From NCBI GenBank assembly GCA_963971405.1, contig OZ020486.1:29287419-29351418 (forward strand): DNA of 64,000 bases. Reading direction: 5' to 3'. This DNA comes from Psococerastis gibbosa (Eukaryota > Arthropoda > Insecta > Psocodea > Psocidae). The notes under the pieces are model-generated. The model saw only the letters and a program-made list of their open reading frames with translations, was not told where the DNA came from and searched no databases. The translations under genes and the position numbers were made by a program. Below are positions 22,601-34,109 of this stretch, one piece after another; position 1 is the first letter of the stretch; each line of letters starts with the position of its first letter.

Positions 22601-23041
22601 ATATAAAGCTCTGGCAACCATACGATTTTTGAACCGTAAATTTGTTTAAAGTAGGTACAGTGAGAGCAAAAATTATAAAAATACAAGAAATTAAGACAAA
22701 TTAAGAGAGTGAAAATTTCAATCCTTATACCTTAAGATGAAGAACATTCATTGGCCACGCCTGGATCGCCCCAAAATATTTTTCTATTTAAGTTAATACT
22801 TACGGTACAAAGATTTGGCCCATTCAATTGGTAGCGGACTATTTCATTCACCATGCTATAAGGTGTTTTTCATTTTGTAGCAATAATTTTTCCATGCATT
22901 TAATAATTCGGTAAATTTCTGTCGCCAATCAATTTTACGGAAAATCGCCTGCATCAAAACTATAGTAATACATTCTTCGTAGTAGTATAATGCATGAACA
23001 TAGACTTCTGCTAATTGAACAGACGAAATCATTGTAACTTA

Positions 23042-23425
23042 AGGCGCCCATTCCACCGACCGGCTAGGGCTATTTACAAAAACAGTGACGTGGTAGCAGA
23101 CATTCAAGACTTAGGCGGGGTTTCCACCGACCTCGCATTGCAGAATTGACGGAAATGTTTATTTTCCTTTATGCCATAGTTAAAATTGATCAATGATCAT
23201 ACAGTAAAATCACAAACAAACAAACTAAAATTAAAAATGGCGTCATGGGATATGTTAAGTACAAACATTTTAATAGATTTCGATAAAAAGAAAAATTCTA
23301 ATTTCCGTCAATGTCATTTGCATTCTGCAATGCGAGGTCGGTGGAATCCCCGCCTAAGTCTTGAATGTCTGGTACCACGTCACCGTTTTTGTAAATAGCC
23401 CTAGCCGGTCGGTGGAATGGGCGCC
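23042..23425. mobile_element. Nested-terminus foldback MITE (family B), 384 bp
   Basis: The outer termini GGCGCCCATTCCACCGACCG are inverted and flanked by TTA (23039-23041 and 23426-23428), with one extra A at the left junction. Each arm continues through GGTGACGTGGTAGCAGACAT and then a second terminus-like block, TTAGGCGGGGTTTCCACCGA. The centre is AT-rich. The open frames at 23186-23398 and 23298-23555 lie in it and are not genes. Confidence 0.8.
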
Positions 23426-24257
23426 TTAGTATTAAATTATATAAAAAATATGTTGCAACATATTTTGGGGCGTTCAAACCGTCAGACAAATAAGATATGG
23501 GAACCCGGCGTTTTCTGTTTATTAAACAAGTGCAAGTGGTAATAGGCCTAACCATAATGTCTGACTACGGGATTAATGAAATAAAACAGAGCGTTTCCAA
23601 ATATATGAATATAAACGGAAAAACACAGAGTTTCATTTCTGTCAATTGGTGATGGAACTGTAACTCAAATCTGAACCATACCTAATTTAACACACTCTCT
23701 CTATTTTAAACGTACAATTACATCACTTATAATAGGAGTATGCCGGGTACCCGGGTAACAAATACAGGTAAGCAATTAGCGGGCAAGCAATGCTGTAGCA
23801 TACAGGAAACTTTAATACAGGTTTTTTAAATTCGGGTTTTAACATATACAGTGCATAAATAGGTCTTAAAAGTTGCTGCAATAGGTGGTTACAAAAGGCA
23901 TTGTGGCTATAGAATGTCACGACAAAGAGATTGTCAATTATTTAAAGAAAATGCGAATGCTTAATACCTCCACCACTAGATAGCCTAGATATTAATGTAA
24001 ATTTAATGCAAATGGCAGTTGAATTTTTAAAAATATTAAAAGAGTTAGAGAGTAAATTGTGGCACTCAAAGGAGCATCCGATTGTATCTCCCAACCTGCT
24101 CTATTTTCCAGTTTGAAGTGGCTTGAAGTGACGCTGAGTAACGTAGCACTTGCAAGTTGCTGTCTCTTCTATTATATTGTATGCTGAACACCCCTCTCTA
24201 CTCTTTTCTGCATGTTCGACACATAAAAACCATAACATTTTCATCCGTGGGAGTTTA

Positions 24258-25214
24258 AGAGGACATGCTACGTAGAAAATTAGCATAAGCTAGCCATTCA
24301 CGAGGGCTCCAAACGGACTCGCGCCAAGCCAAATGGCGCGTCCTGTTCCATTTGGCGTTGGCGCCATTTAGAGGAGTCATCACGACTATGGTGAACCAGT
24401 CGCTCCTAATCGTTCAAATTGTACAGTGTAAGAGTACCTCTTCCATATCGTCATACAGTACGATTTGGAAGATTTGGAGCGACTGGTTCAGCGTGATGAC
24501 CCCTCTAAATGGCGCTAACGCCAAATGGAACAGGACGCGCCATTTGGAGCCCTCGTGAATGGCCACCTTTATATTGCAGTATTATATGGAGTATAAAACA
24601 CTGACATTAAATTAACTTTTGGTTGAAGTTATAAACGAAATTAAAGGATATATAAAAACTGGGCTTGGCGGGACTCGAACCCACGATCTGCGGGCTTGTG
24701 GTCGAGCGGTTAAGGCGACGCCCAATTTTTATGTATCCTTTAAATTCGTTTAGAAAATTAGCACCCCTAAATTTGTTGTTTTATTGACTATTTATTGGAA
24801 ATGGGTCTGTTATTTATTCGATTACCAAGTTATTAAAGATTTGGTTAATGTAAGTTGTAGAATACTACTTACATGCATCATACTTGTAGGCCTATAATAG
24901 GAAATATTAAATTATTGGTACCTTAGTTCTTTCATAAAAGCTAGTGGGGACTAAAATTTCGCGTAAATTAGAATTTTTGGAAAAACTACAGAGCCGTAAA
25001 GTAAAAATACCCGATTAAATTATGCACGAGGTCTTCTACAGCTCAAATGAGCCAAATTTTTAATAACTTGCACAGTGATTAAATAAAAAATGAAAAGTAT
25101 GAATGAATGAATAGCGACTTTATTGCAATACAATTGGCGAACAATATGACTATAAAGTCTTTTTTTTATGTTAACCATAAAAAGTATTTAATTTTTGGGA
25201 GCCAATTTTCTACA
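24258..25214. mobile_element. TA-type foldback (family C) carrying two insertions
   Basis: The left terminus AGAGGACATGCTACGTAGAA (preceded by TA) and a right terminus ending TTTTCTACATAGCA belong to family C. After 28 bp of the left arm a 465-bp element is inserted (24286-24750). Within the right arm a short retro-like repeat I sits at about 25103-25185, with AAAAGTA on both sides. With both insertions removed, the host has the usual length of about 390 bp. Confidence 0.65.
24286..24750. mobile_element. 465-bp composite insertion with tRNA-like pieces
   Basis: It is flanked by an exact 13-bp direct repeat TAGAAAATTAGCA (24273-24285 and 24751-24763), the length and type made by LINE-dependent integration. 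It holds a foldback at 24291-24562 (TAGCCATTCACGAGGGCTCC facing its inverse, with CCAAATGGCGCG and GCGACTGGTTCA pairs). Next come a block shared with 14905-14960 and an inverted pair around 24640-24750. That pair encloses an inverse B-box block (GGCGGGACTCGAACCCACG, 24669 on) followed by an A-box-like GTGGTCGAGCGGTTAAGGCG (24700-24719). The frame at 24352-24558 is inside the foldback. Confidence 0.65.
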
Positions 25215-25418
25215 TAGCAAAGGTAAAATAATAACAACTTGCATTATTACTATTTTTAAGGTTTTCTTCTTAGAGAACATAGTGCGTTGACTATGGTCAC
25301 CCCTGGTTCGACATAAAATCTTTTTATTGTTTATTCAAGTGACCAGGAAATTAAAACCTATCTCAATTTGCGTTTTAGTTACAAATGCAGTTATTGAGCC
25401 ACTCATTGTTCATAATTA

Positions 25419-25799
25419 GGCGCCCATTCCATTGACCGGCTAGGGCTATTTCCAACAACGGTGACGTGGTAGCAGACATTCAAGACTTAGGTGCGTTTCC
25501 ACCGACCTCGCATTGCAGATTGCAAATGACATTGACGGAAATGTTTTTTTTTTTTTAATAGAAATCTATTGAAATGTTTGTAATTAACATATCCCATGAA
25601 GCCATTTTTTAATTTTAGTTTGTTTGTTTGTGATTTTACTGTATGATCATTGATCAATTTTAACTATGGCATAGAGGAAAATATACATTTCCGTCAATTC
25701 TGCAATGCGCGGTCGGTGGAAACCTACCTAAGTCTTGAATGGCTGCTACCACGTCACCGTTGTTGGAAATAGCCCTAGCCGGTCAATGGAATGGGCACC
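25419..25799. mobile_element. Nested-terminus foldback MITE (family B), 381 bp
   Basis: The termini GGCGCCCATTCCATTGACCG and inverse CGGTCAATGGAATGGGCACC are flanked by TTA at 25416-25418 and 25800-25802. Internal order is the same as in 23042-23425, but the central part is in the opposite orientation. The inner terminus block is partly deleted. Confidence 0.75.
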
Positions 25800-25888
25800 T
25801 TAGATCCAATGGTACTAAATAATGTCCGGAACATTTTTAACATTACCATATTTTTATCATATTGTAGTATCAAGTAAGGCACTATATA

Positions 25889-26151
25889 CCCGGGTATTGT
25901 CATCCGCCATGTTGTATCCCATATTTCCTATATGGTAAGTATTGTAAGAAAATTAAAAGATTGAAAAATATTGAAAAAAACAAATACAAGTTTTAGTTAT
26001 TTTTTATTATAAATTCCCTATTTGTTAGCACGATTTTTTAAATAAAAATAAATAAACAACTATAAATTTCTAAAAATAAATAGGTAAACACCCAATGCTT
26101 GGCTTATACACAAGACTTATAATGGATACAACATGGCGGATGACAATACCT
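25889..26151. mobile_element. Foldback element, about 263 bp
   Basis: GGTATTGTCATCCGCCATGT and ACATGGCGGATGACAATACC form long inverted ends around an AT-rich centre. Flanking TATA/TAATATA sequences hint at a TA-type duplication but are ambiguous in this AT-rich context. Confidence 0.6.
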
Positions 26152-27119
26152 GTCTAATATAGAGCCCTAGTATCAAGCATACTGCTGTAGTTACGTACAA
26201 AAATAGAATAAAAATAAAAACATTTCATAGTAACTGGAATGAAAATAAAACGTGTTGACTTTACAGTCAGACTAAAGGGGTGACCAAAGTCTCGGCACAA
26301 GTCCTATGCCCTTATAAAGAACCCCAAAAATATTCTTAATAAGCTGAACTTCGGCCCACATGAGCATTGAACTAAAACTAGCACGTTGCTACATTGTTAT
26401 ATTGTTGTTTTGGCTTAACCTACGACTTAAAAGCAGGTGTATCGGCTTATATACAGCGAAAGTTTGGATAGAATTACGAGAATTAATTTCAGAATAAGTA
26501 ATTAGCAGGTCCATAAATCTTGGTTAGCTTGATTTTGAGTTACATACTGTACCAAGCATACTATATTGTAGTATTGCAGTTTGAAATTTCAGCCAGAGGG
26601 AAATTTATTACTGTGCAACGAAGGGTAGACCGAACTTCCATACAAAATATAGGGGAAAACCCTTATGTAGTTTGCAATTGAGAGTCAAGTGGGCAAATTT
26701 GATGGTCATGGTCATTATTTTTGTAGAGTACACAGTAGAGGCTATTTACTATTTTATATAGAATTTTATCTAGAAGCGCAAGAAAAAATCTGCCCCCCCC
26801 CCCCCAATCCGTATTTTGTACGTAGGCTAGTCAAATTTAACAGGAAATATCGATCTCACATACAATATTATTGAAATACTATAGCTTTATACTGCTTATT
26901 GTTTAAGAATATACAAGATATCACCATTTATTTTTTAAAAGAATAATAAAACTATTGTAATAAAACGAGACACTATTTAATTTCCTCCAAATGGCTAGGC
27001 CTCCTTTCTTCACAAGAAGTCTTTAAATTTCTGCATTCATTCACTTCACAGTTGTTGCGCACAGTGTAAAAAATTTTCGTAATTAAATCAAGCAAATTAG
27101 GTGTCCTGTTTTGGGATTA

Positions 27120-27738
27120 GAAATCGACGCAGCCGACTTTGAGAAAACATATTTTTATTCATTTCTTGTGGGGTTTTTTTGGTATAAAACCCCCGAAAGT
27201 GAGGATATCCCAAAAATTAATAAATACACATGGACAATATTTTTGGGAACCTACATGCCGAATCACATCCGATTCTATCGAGCATTCTGGCTCCAAATCG
27301 AGTTCAAAACAAAACGACAGACATTTCCTACAAACCACAAACCGTGTAAATCCGTTGGAATCTCGAAATCGATCATTTCGACCATCAGAAAGCTTTCTTT
27401 ATTCACCTTCTTTTGATCGAAGATTGGCCATCATCATGGCAATTTGGACTTTGGAGACTGCTGCTCTGAATAGGGAGGTCGTGCTCTTGCCCAACCACTG
27501 CCTCAGATTTTTCCACCAAGATATTCTTCTTCAGCCGGGAGCCCACTGTCTTTCTATCTTCCCTAGGATAACTACATGCAGAAGGTGACACTATTCGTTC
27601 CTCATCACATGGCCAAAGTATGTTAGTTTCCGGTTCTTAACCGTAAGCAGCAACTCGGCTTCTGTAACCTCAGCATTAGCGACACGTTACTTACAATACA
27701 CAGGACTTTCACTAACGTATAAATAGGAAAGCAATAAA
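27120..27738 (-). repeat. Family F copy split by a LINE fragment
   Basis: The left part (27120-27400) carries CTACATGCCGAATCACATCC, GACAGACATTTCC and CTCGAAATCGATCATTTCGA up to AAAGCTTTCTTTA. The family's final block, ACGTATAAATAGGAAAGCAA, reappears at 27715-27738. The 310 bp between are LINE-derived (27399-27700), so the LINE piece landed inside this F copy. Confidence 0.55.
27399..27700 (-). pseudogene. LINE reverse transcriptase C-terminal fragment, broken
   Basis: On the - strand the frame reads RVANAEVTEAELLLTVKNR, then KLTYFGHVMRNE, GKIERQWAPG, RRISWWKNLRQW and LFRAAVSKVQIAMMMANLR to TAA at 27399-27401. This is the well-known conserved end of many insect and animal LINE polyproteins (Y-F-G-H-V-M-R, G-R-R-R-I-S-W, L-F-R-A-A). 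An in-frame TAG follows HVMRNE and a TGA follows WAPG, so it is a dead fragment. The + strand frames at 27139-27588 and the - frame at 27403-27591 are shadows of it. Confidence 0.75.
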
Positions 27739-28440
27739 TTCGTACCAAAACAAAAACATTGAAATTGAAAAGAGAAAGACAACATATCGCAAGATTGTCG
27801 CTTGGCTGTAACTACCGTATCTGAAGGATAAATAAAAGGTGGACTTTGATAAATGGGTTCCCACGGAATGAGTGTGACAGATAAATGGCCACAAAAGAAA
27901 TGGATGTGCCATAGATTAAAACTGCAATACCGTATCTAGATTCTAGACTCTAGAGGGTACTTTCGCATGACTTTGTTTTTATTTTGTGTAGCCTACTGCA
28001 TAAGCTATGGCGTGGGCTCCTAATATGAACTCGTAAAATACATGCTAAATTTATCGCTAACAAATGCATTAAATTATAGCAAATTAATGAGTTTGTTTTT
28101 GTAGGACAAGGCCCCTCCCCTGAACCGAACAATATATTCATTAAAAGACATTATATCACAACAATAGTTATTATTATCTTGCCGCTCCATAGTAATAGTA
28201 CACACTAGTAGTAGTATTATCTTATGCCATAGTCAGGCTTATAAGCTTATAACGTCCCTGATCTAAATTGCTCAGAGCCATACAATCTGGAAAAGGTTAT
28301 CAGCAAATACATTCCCACTTAAAGGGCAGCAAGGGGGAGAGGGGGATTCCCTATGTACACAGGCCTATGCAAGTACTATGCAGTACAGTCCGCGGCAATA
28401 GTAGGAGGTGATAATATCAATGGGACTCCATAAGAAATGA

Positions 28441-29255
28441 AAGAACCGGTCCGAATTTACTCCAACATGCTTTCCAATTTATCAAAATTAGTAGACAGAG
28501 AAAATGAGTTTTTTCGTGGTAAATAATTTTCCTATGGTTAAATTTCGGATATATCGTGGGAGGGGGGGGGGGTTGCCCACTTGACGCCACTGGAGGTGAG
28601 GTATATTCTAGATAGGTCAGAACAACACATTATCACACAGCAATAATGGCAGGGCATGCAAGGCAAGCGTGAATTTTCTTTCATTTTTTCAAAAAAGCAT
28701 TTTTGCACAAAACCAAATAGATTTTTGGGAAAGCAATCTGTCCGGTTTCGTTACTCAATTTAACACCTAAAACATGGCTGAAGGTAGAAATCATCGATAG
28801 AAAGGTTTCGCAGAAACATTATTTTTTAGTCATTTTTCATGAAAATTTAGTTATTTTTATTTTTTACCCCCTGAAGCAAACTAGCAAGGGGCAAGCGACC
28901 CCCCGCATTTTGTCAACATTAATAATGACTACAATATATGTGAATTTAATAGAAATCGTTGGAGCCGTTTTGGAGAAATAATTTTTTAAGACCTTTTTTG
29001 GAATTTTTTGAACATAAAACCCCCCCAAATTGAGTTAGCCCAAAATGAAAAAAATAGTCTGGAGGCATGATTTTTGTGAACCTACATGCCAAATTTCATC
29101 AAAATCGACCGAGTAGTTTGCCCGGAAATCGATGAACAGATAGACAGACAGACAGAGCGACACTTCGTAACAACCACTTTTTTGGGTTCGTGGAACCTCA
29201 GAACGTGTAAATCCGTTGAAATCTCGGAATCGAAAATTTCGACCATCGAAAAAGC
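28441..29255 (-). mobile_element. Family F element, copy 2 (reverse)
   Basis: It starts with AGAACCGGTCCGAATTTACT and CATGCTTTCCAATTTATC. It then has the G tract (28560-28572), GGGGCAAGCGACCCCCCGCA, AAACCCCCCCAAATTGAG, ACAGACAGACAGAGCGACA and CGGAATCGAAAATTTCGACC. It breaks off before the final TATACTACGTATAAATTGG block. The frame at 29086-29403 runs through its right end. Confidence 0.75.
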
Positions 29256-29804
29256 GTGGGAATGTTTTGAAATACGTTTTCTTATGGCATTATTTTTCTA
29301 CGTCCAAAAACTGGAGTTCCCTTACGGTAAAACAAGCACAGTGAATACCCCTGTTAATATCTGCCCTGCTTTAGGAAATTATCGTGTTACATACAGTTCA
29401 TAACACATGTGCATAATAGGAAGCAACTATTATAAGCTTAGCGAGGAACTGGAACAAGAACTGTTTGCTATCCACAAAAAGACAACTAACTCGAAGAATT
29501 GCTAGGGCGTATGATTTAAGTTATTTAACCCAAAACATCCGCAGGTCAGTTTGTAGTTAGGAATAATTAATCAGCAAAGTTGGCGGAAAAGTTTCGGGAG
29601 CAGAAGCAAATGTGGAGGAAATACACGCCTGAATGCCATTAACTCAGTTGACGCATGCAATTCTCGTGTTGTACGCTTTGAATATTTTATAACAACAGTT
29701 CTCGGCGTCTGCTGCTTGAGTTTAAGGAAAAGTCACACCTACCGCGATAGTCTTTAAATAATCAAGTATAACTGTGTGTCGTCGGTAAAATTGTCTTGCC
29801 ATAT

Positions 29805-30209
29805 GGCGGGGTTTCCACATACGTCTATCGTCAATGAGAAATATGAAATTGAAGGACATTTAAATTTTACTCTATGCCATTGTTAAAATTGATCAATGAT
29901 CATAGAGTAAAATCACGCGCTGCAAACAATAACAAAATAAAATGGCGTCATGGAATATGTACATATATAAGTACAAACATTTTAATAGATTGTTTATAAA
30001 ACAGTTTTCATCCATTAAACAGATCGGTGAAGATCGATCTTACTTCGGATCTCCTACTATTATTAGGTTTTATTAAAAAAAATAAGTGTACGAATAAAAC
30101 AAATACAAACAAAATTTCAAAAAACAAATGCAAACCAATTTCAATAATTTGGCGCATACGTACAATTTCATATTTCTCATTGACGATTGGCGTATGTGGA
30201 AACCCCGCC
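29805..30209. mobile_element. TAT-flanked foldback MITE (family B), 405 bp
   Basis: GGCGGGGTTTCCACATACGT and its inverse at the right are flanked by TAT (29802-29804 and 30210-30212). The arms continue with TCAATGAGAAATATGAAATTG and the inverse. Part of the interior (GATCAATGATCATAGAGTAA) is shared with the nested-terminus copies, but the GGTAGCAGACATT core is absent. Confidence 0.75.
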
Positions 30210-30439
30210 TATAGAAAACTTAATTAAATAATAAAATGAGAAAAGGTGCTCGATTTTGTGAAGTAAATTGGAAAGAGAAAAACGACTAGGTATAGATGCT
30301 ACGAGTACAACCATCAAATCTTAATCAAAATCTTAGAAAAAATGGTTGGAATTGCTTATTCAATTGCAGATGATTCTCCTATATTACAAGACGTAATATA
30401 AAATTTTAGTAGGCAGAGATTACCAAATATTTTGTAATA

Positions 30440-30760
30440 AGAGTGTACAGCCCGTAGGAAATTGGCAGCCCGAAATTTAATACTTTTTAATTTTTGTTTA
30501 ATTAACTAAACAAGTTATTAAAGATTTGGCTCATTTACGTTGTAGAGGACTACTTCATGCATCATATAATAAAGTATTTTTAATTTTTGAAATTGTAGTT
30601 TTTTCATAAACACGATAATAATTTATATTCGGTAATTTATTAATTATTATCGAGTTTATGAAAAAACTACAATTTTGAAAAATAAAATTACCATATTATA
30701 TGATGCATGAAGTATACTTCATATAGACTATAGTCTAATACAACTTAAATGAACCGTATA
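30440..30760. mobile_element. TA-type foldback, AGAGTGTACAG subfamily, right end lost
   Basis: AGAGTGTACAGCCCGTAGGA starts the left arm. The central hairpin TTTTTTCATAAACACGATAA with its inverse is intact, but the matching right terminus is missing. It is the same design as the complete copy at 32771-33144. A further block (30770-30880: CTGCTTAAAACCGAATGCTA, ACCACCCACAACAG) follows. It is shared with 32622-32730. Confidence 0.6.
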
Positions 30761-31001
30761 AGGTTGTTAAGCTGCTTAAAACCGAATGCTAGTCGACCAC
30801 CCACAACAGTCCTATGAGGTGCAGTAAAAAATAAAAAAAATCAAATAACTTTGTCAAGAATTACTAAAGCCTACTTACATAGCATTTATATATAGGTTTT
30901 AGTAATAACTGGCAATTTTATTTTATTTTTTTCCATGGCGTAGTAAAAAGTGAATGTTGAAAATATTACTCACATCATGAGGTGTAGCTGGGAACTGCAT
31001 A

Positions 31002-31128
31002 GGTGCTTATTCCACCTACGTCAATAGTCAATAGTAAATGTGGTATTGACGTGGTAGCAGACATTTTTAGACTGTCTTTAATGTCTGCTACCGCGCCAAC
31101 ACCACATTTACTAGGTGGAATAAGCGCC
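31002..31128. mobile_element. Short foldback MITE (family B), 127 bp
   Basis: GGTGCTTATTCCACCTACGT and the inverse GGTGGAATAAGCGCC enclose GACGTGGTAGCAGACATTTT and its inverse. TTA follows at the right and ATA precedes at the left. The frame at 31003-31188 lies across it. Confidence 0.7.
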
Positions 31129-32136
31129 TTATACTATTATAGCTGCGGGTCTACTACTTCCGTTTATTCTTGGGGGTTTAATATGTAAGCAAAACAATTA
31201 ATACCACTTTTCATTCTAAAATTATCTTGTTTTATTTCTGTCAATTTTCAAGAAAATATCGTTTTAGTCGTTTGCGACTCTGAACTCAAAATTTGTTCGG
31301 AAACCTGAAAATTGGTTGCAAGGTCCAGGTCCAGAGTTTTGTGCCCTATTCCAGAAGTTTAGTGGGCCCTTCAAGCGAAAATATCTCGAAAACTTACCTC
31401 TCCAAATTATACAGTGAACATAGAAGTTTATCACCATTCGCCTGAAACACCCTGTTTATCGTTATATTTCCTGTAACCTGTAAATTACTCGTTAATAGTG
31501 CTGCTGTCCATCGGATTATCTTTTTAGCTATCTTCTCTTCTCATCACAAAACTCTTCGTTGATCAAATTATGGCGAATTTACCAATTAACCATTCAGAAA
31601 TCAGAATTAATGCACAAAAATACAGGATGCAATAACAGGCCTATCTTTAAGAACTTTAGAGTTAAGGACTTATTCTCATCATACATCCACGCGGATAATT
31701 TGATAAATAGATGTTAGGTCCCGGATGACGGATTACATCTCGTGAATTAATTACAAAATGAAAATTTTTCAGTTGAGGACGAAAATGGATTGAAGTAAAA
31801 TTATAAAAACGTGAGGAAAATTCTTAGACTTCTCAAGTGTAAAGGCCTCGAAAATTTCTCATTTTGGAAAGTGGTAATTACCATCTCTGACACGTTTCGA
31901 CGCAGCATCTGCTACTGATACTTCAAACACTTGTTTTTCAAGTAATACTCAGTTCAACACGCACAACGTCTTAGAGTAATCACCACTTTAATCTGAGTTC
32001 ACTGAATAATTATAAAGGCTAATATACTTACTGTTGATTTGTCCATTTATGTCAGGAATAAAATTTATTCTCATCTCGTGTGGCATATTGGGTACTGATA
32101 CTAATCAAACATGTAGGACTTTCATACAAAGATTTA

Positions 32137-32216
32137 AGGCGCTGATTCAACCAACGTCAATAGTGATATTAAATGTTTTTTGACGTGGTAGCAGACATTT
32201 TTAGAGTCTAAAAATG
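32137..32216. repeat. Half copy of short family B foldback
   Basis: TTA then AGGCGCTGATTCAACCAACG, TCAATAGTGATATTAAATG and GACGTGGTAGCAGACATTTT match the left arm of 36866-37004. The right arm is absent. Confidence 0.6.
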
Positions 32217-32770
32217 CATATCATTCATCAATGATACACGTTAACTACAACATTAACAATTCTGTTTTTAAGATAAGTTTTCTCATTTTCGCAATGACAA
32301 TTGGTGCCGCATTAATATTACAATATTATTACCTATAATACTTGTAATTAATATAACCTACATCAAAAATCGTCAAGATCGCCAAAATCTCGAAACAAAA
32401 TCAAATACGTTTCAGTTAGCTGACTTAGTCCTGGCAGACCACCAAGCCATGATTTTGAGCACTTGGTATTCCACATGGGAAGAGCAAACTAGGCCAACCA
32501 TCTTTGAAAACCTTTCTGGAATACGAATGTCTTTTACCATAGGATAGTATTAGCAATGCTATCTGCCTCATAAAGTATTAAGACAAACCAAATTGATTAC
32601 CGTATGCGGTCCGTAAGTCGCTTAAGGCCGAATGCTACTCTACCACCCACAACAGCCTCATGCGAGGTGTAGTAAAGAATAAAATAAATCAAATGACGTA
32701 GTCAAGTATTACTAAAAACTAGAAAGCTTTTGATTTGATTTATTTTATTTTTTATTATGCCGAAGTATTA

Positions 32771-33144
32771 AGAGTGTACAGCCCGTAGGAAATTGGCAGC
32801 CCGAAATTTGATACTTTTATTTTTTATTAAATTAACTGAGCAAGTTATTAAAGATTTGGCTCATTTAAGTTGTATAAGACATCATATAATAAGGTATTTT
32901 TAATTGTCGAAATTGTAGTTTTTTCATAAACACGATAATAATTTTATAAACAATAACTTCTCGTGTAAAATCGTGTTTATGAAAAAACTACAATTTTGAA
33001 CATTAAAAATGCCTTATTATTATATGATGCAGGAAGTAGTCATCTACAACTTAAATGAGAAATCTTTAATAACTTGCTCAGTTAATTAAATAAATAAAAA
33101 GTATTAAATTTCGGGCTGCCAATTTCCTACGGGCTGTACACTCT
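32771..33144. mobile_element. TA-type foldback, AGAGTGTACAG subfamily, 374 bp
   Basis: AGAGTGTACAGCCCGTAGGA at the left and its exact inverse at the right are flanked by TA. The arms include GAAATTGGCAGCCCGAAATT and AGCAAGTTATTAAAGATTTG. The latter is shared with the AGAGGACATGC subfamily, showing common descent. Confidence 0.75.
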
Positions 33145-34109
33145 TAATAATAGGTACTTAGTACCTATATAGTAAATCACAGTCCACAAAAAATATTCCG
33201 TAGACAACCTTTTAAAGCCATTACTTAGGTTGATTGAACCCAGGAGGATGATTCTGCTCAGTAATGACCTCGTGCTCACAATTTTCAATCTATTCTCATT
33301 TCCCTTAAATTGACAGAAGTCCCCAAATATTGATTAGCAATTTATTAACGGCAGTTGGTTTACACACTGAATTCAGGTTGAGCGCGCGATTCAAAGAGGA
33401 AGCCTCCCTTTTAAGTATAATTTTCAGCGACGAATAAAACGTAGGAACACTTCAGTAATAATTTTATCTAGAGTAAACTTGATTATTTTGGAGTTATTTG
33501 TACCAGAGGAATTAGGGAGGTTCCCATCATCGAATGAAAAGTCTTATAAAGGAAGAAACGCAATACATTTCATTTTATTTATTTTTATTTTTATTTTATT
33601 TTACTACACCTACCACCCATAGGTAGATGGCGGTCCCGTCCACTACATGAGCGTTATAGAAGCAAAACGAGCTAAGTCCACAAATTTCTGAAATTGAGAT
33701 TTTGGCGCCAATAGAATTGTCTGTTTGAAATGTATCCATTGAATTAATTATCAGAAGCTAATTCATCTGGCATACCCCAGCGTAAAACTAGTTCAAAAAT
33801 TGGGTTTAGATCACAGGGCACTTAGGTATAGTTTTTCGGGCTCTCCTGAAATAATAACTGAAATGGACTTTGCCCATTTTGCTTCTATACCACTAACATA
33901 TTACCGGTACTTTTCAAGCGATGGTGGGACCTGGCTTTAAGTGGAAATGTTGTTTGTATGCAAACCTGCAACTTTATCAAGTCCTGTAATGATGAACGAT
34001 CAAAATGTATGAAAACTTGTTTTAAACATGAGTTAGTAACACCCAAATAAACGTTACAAAATAAACTTGGTGAAAGAAACCCACTAATGTTAGTATTAAA
34101 TCCTGCTGA

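Noticed and set aside
24669..24725. A genuine tRNA gene
   Set aside because: The B-box block is on the opposite strand to the A-box block, and no cloverleaf can be formed.
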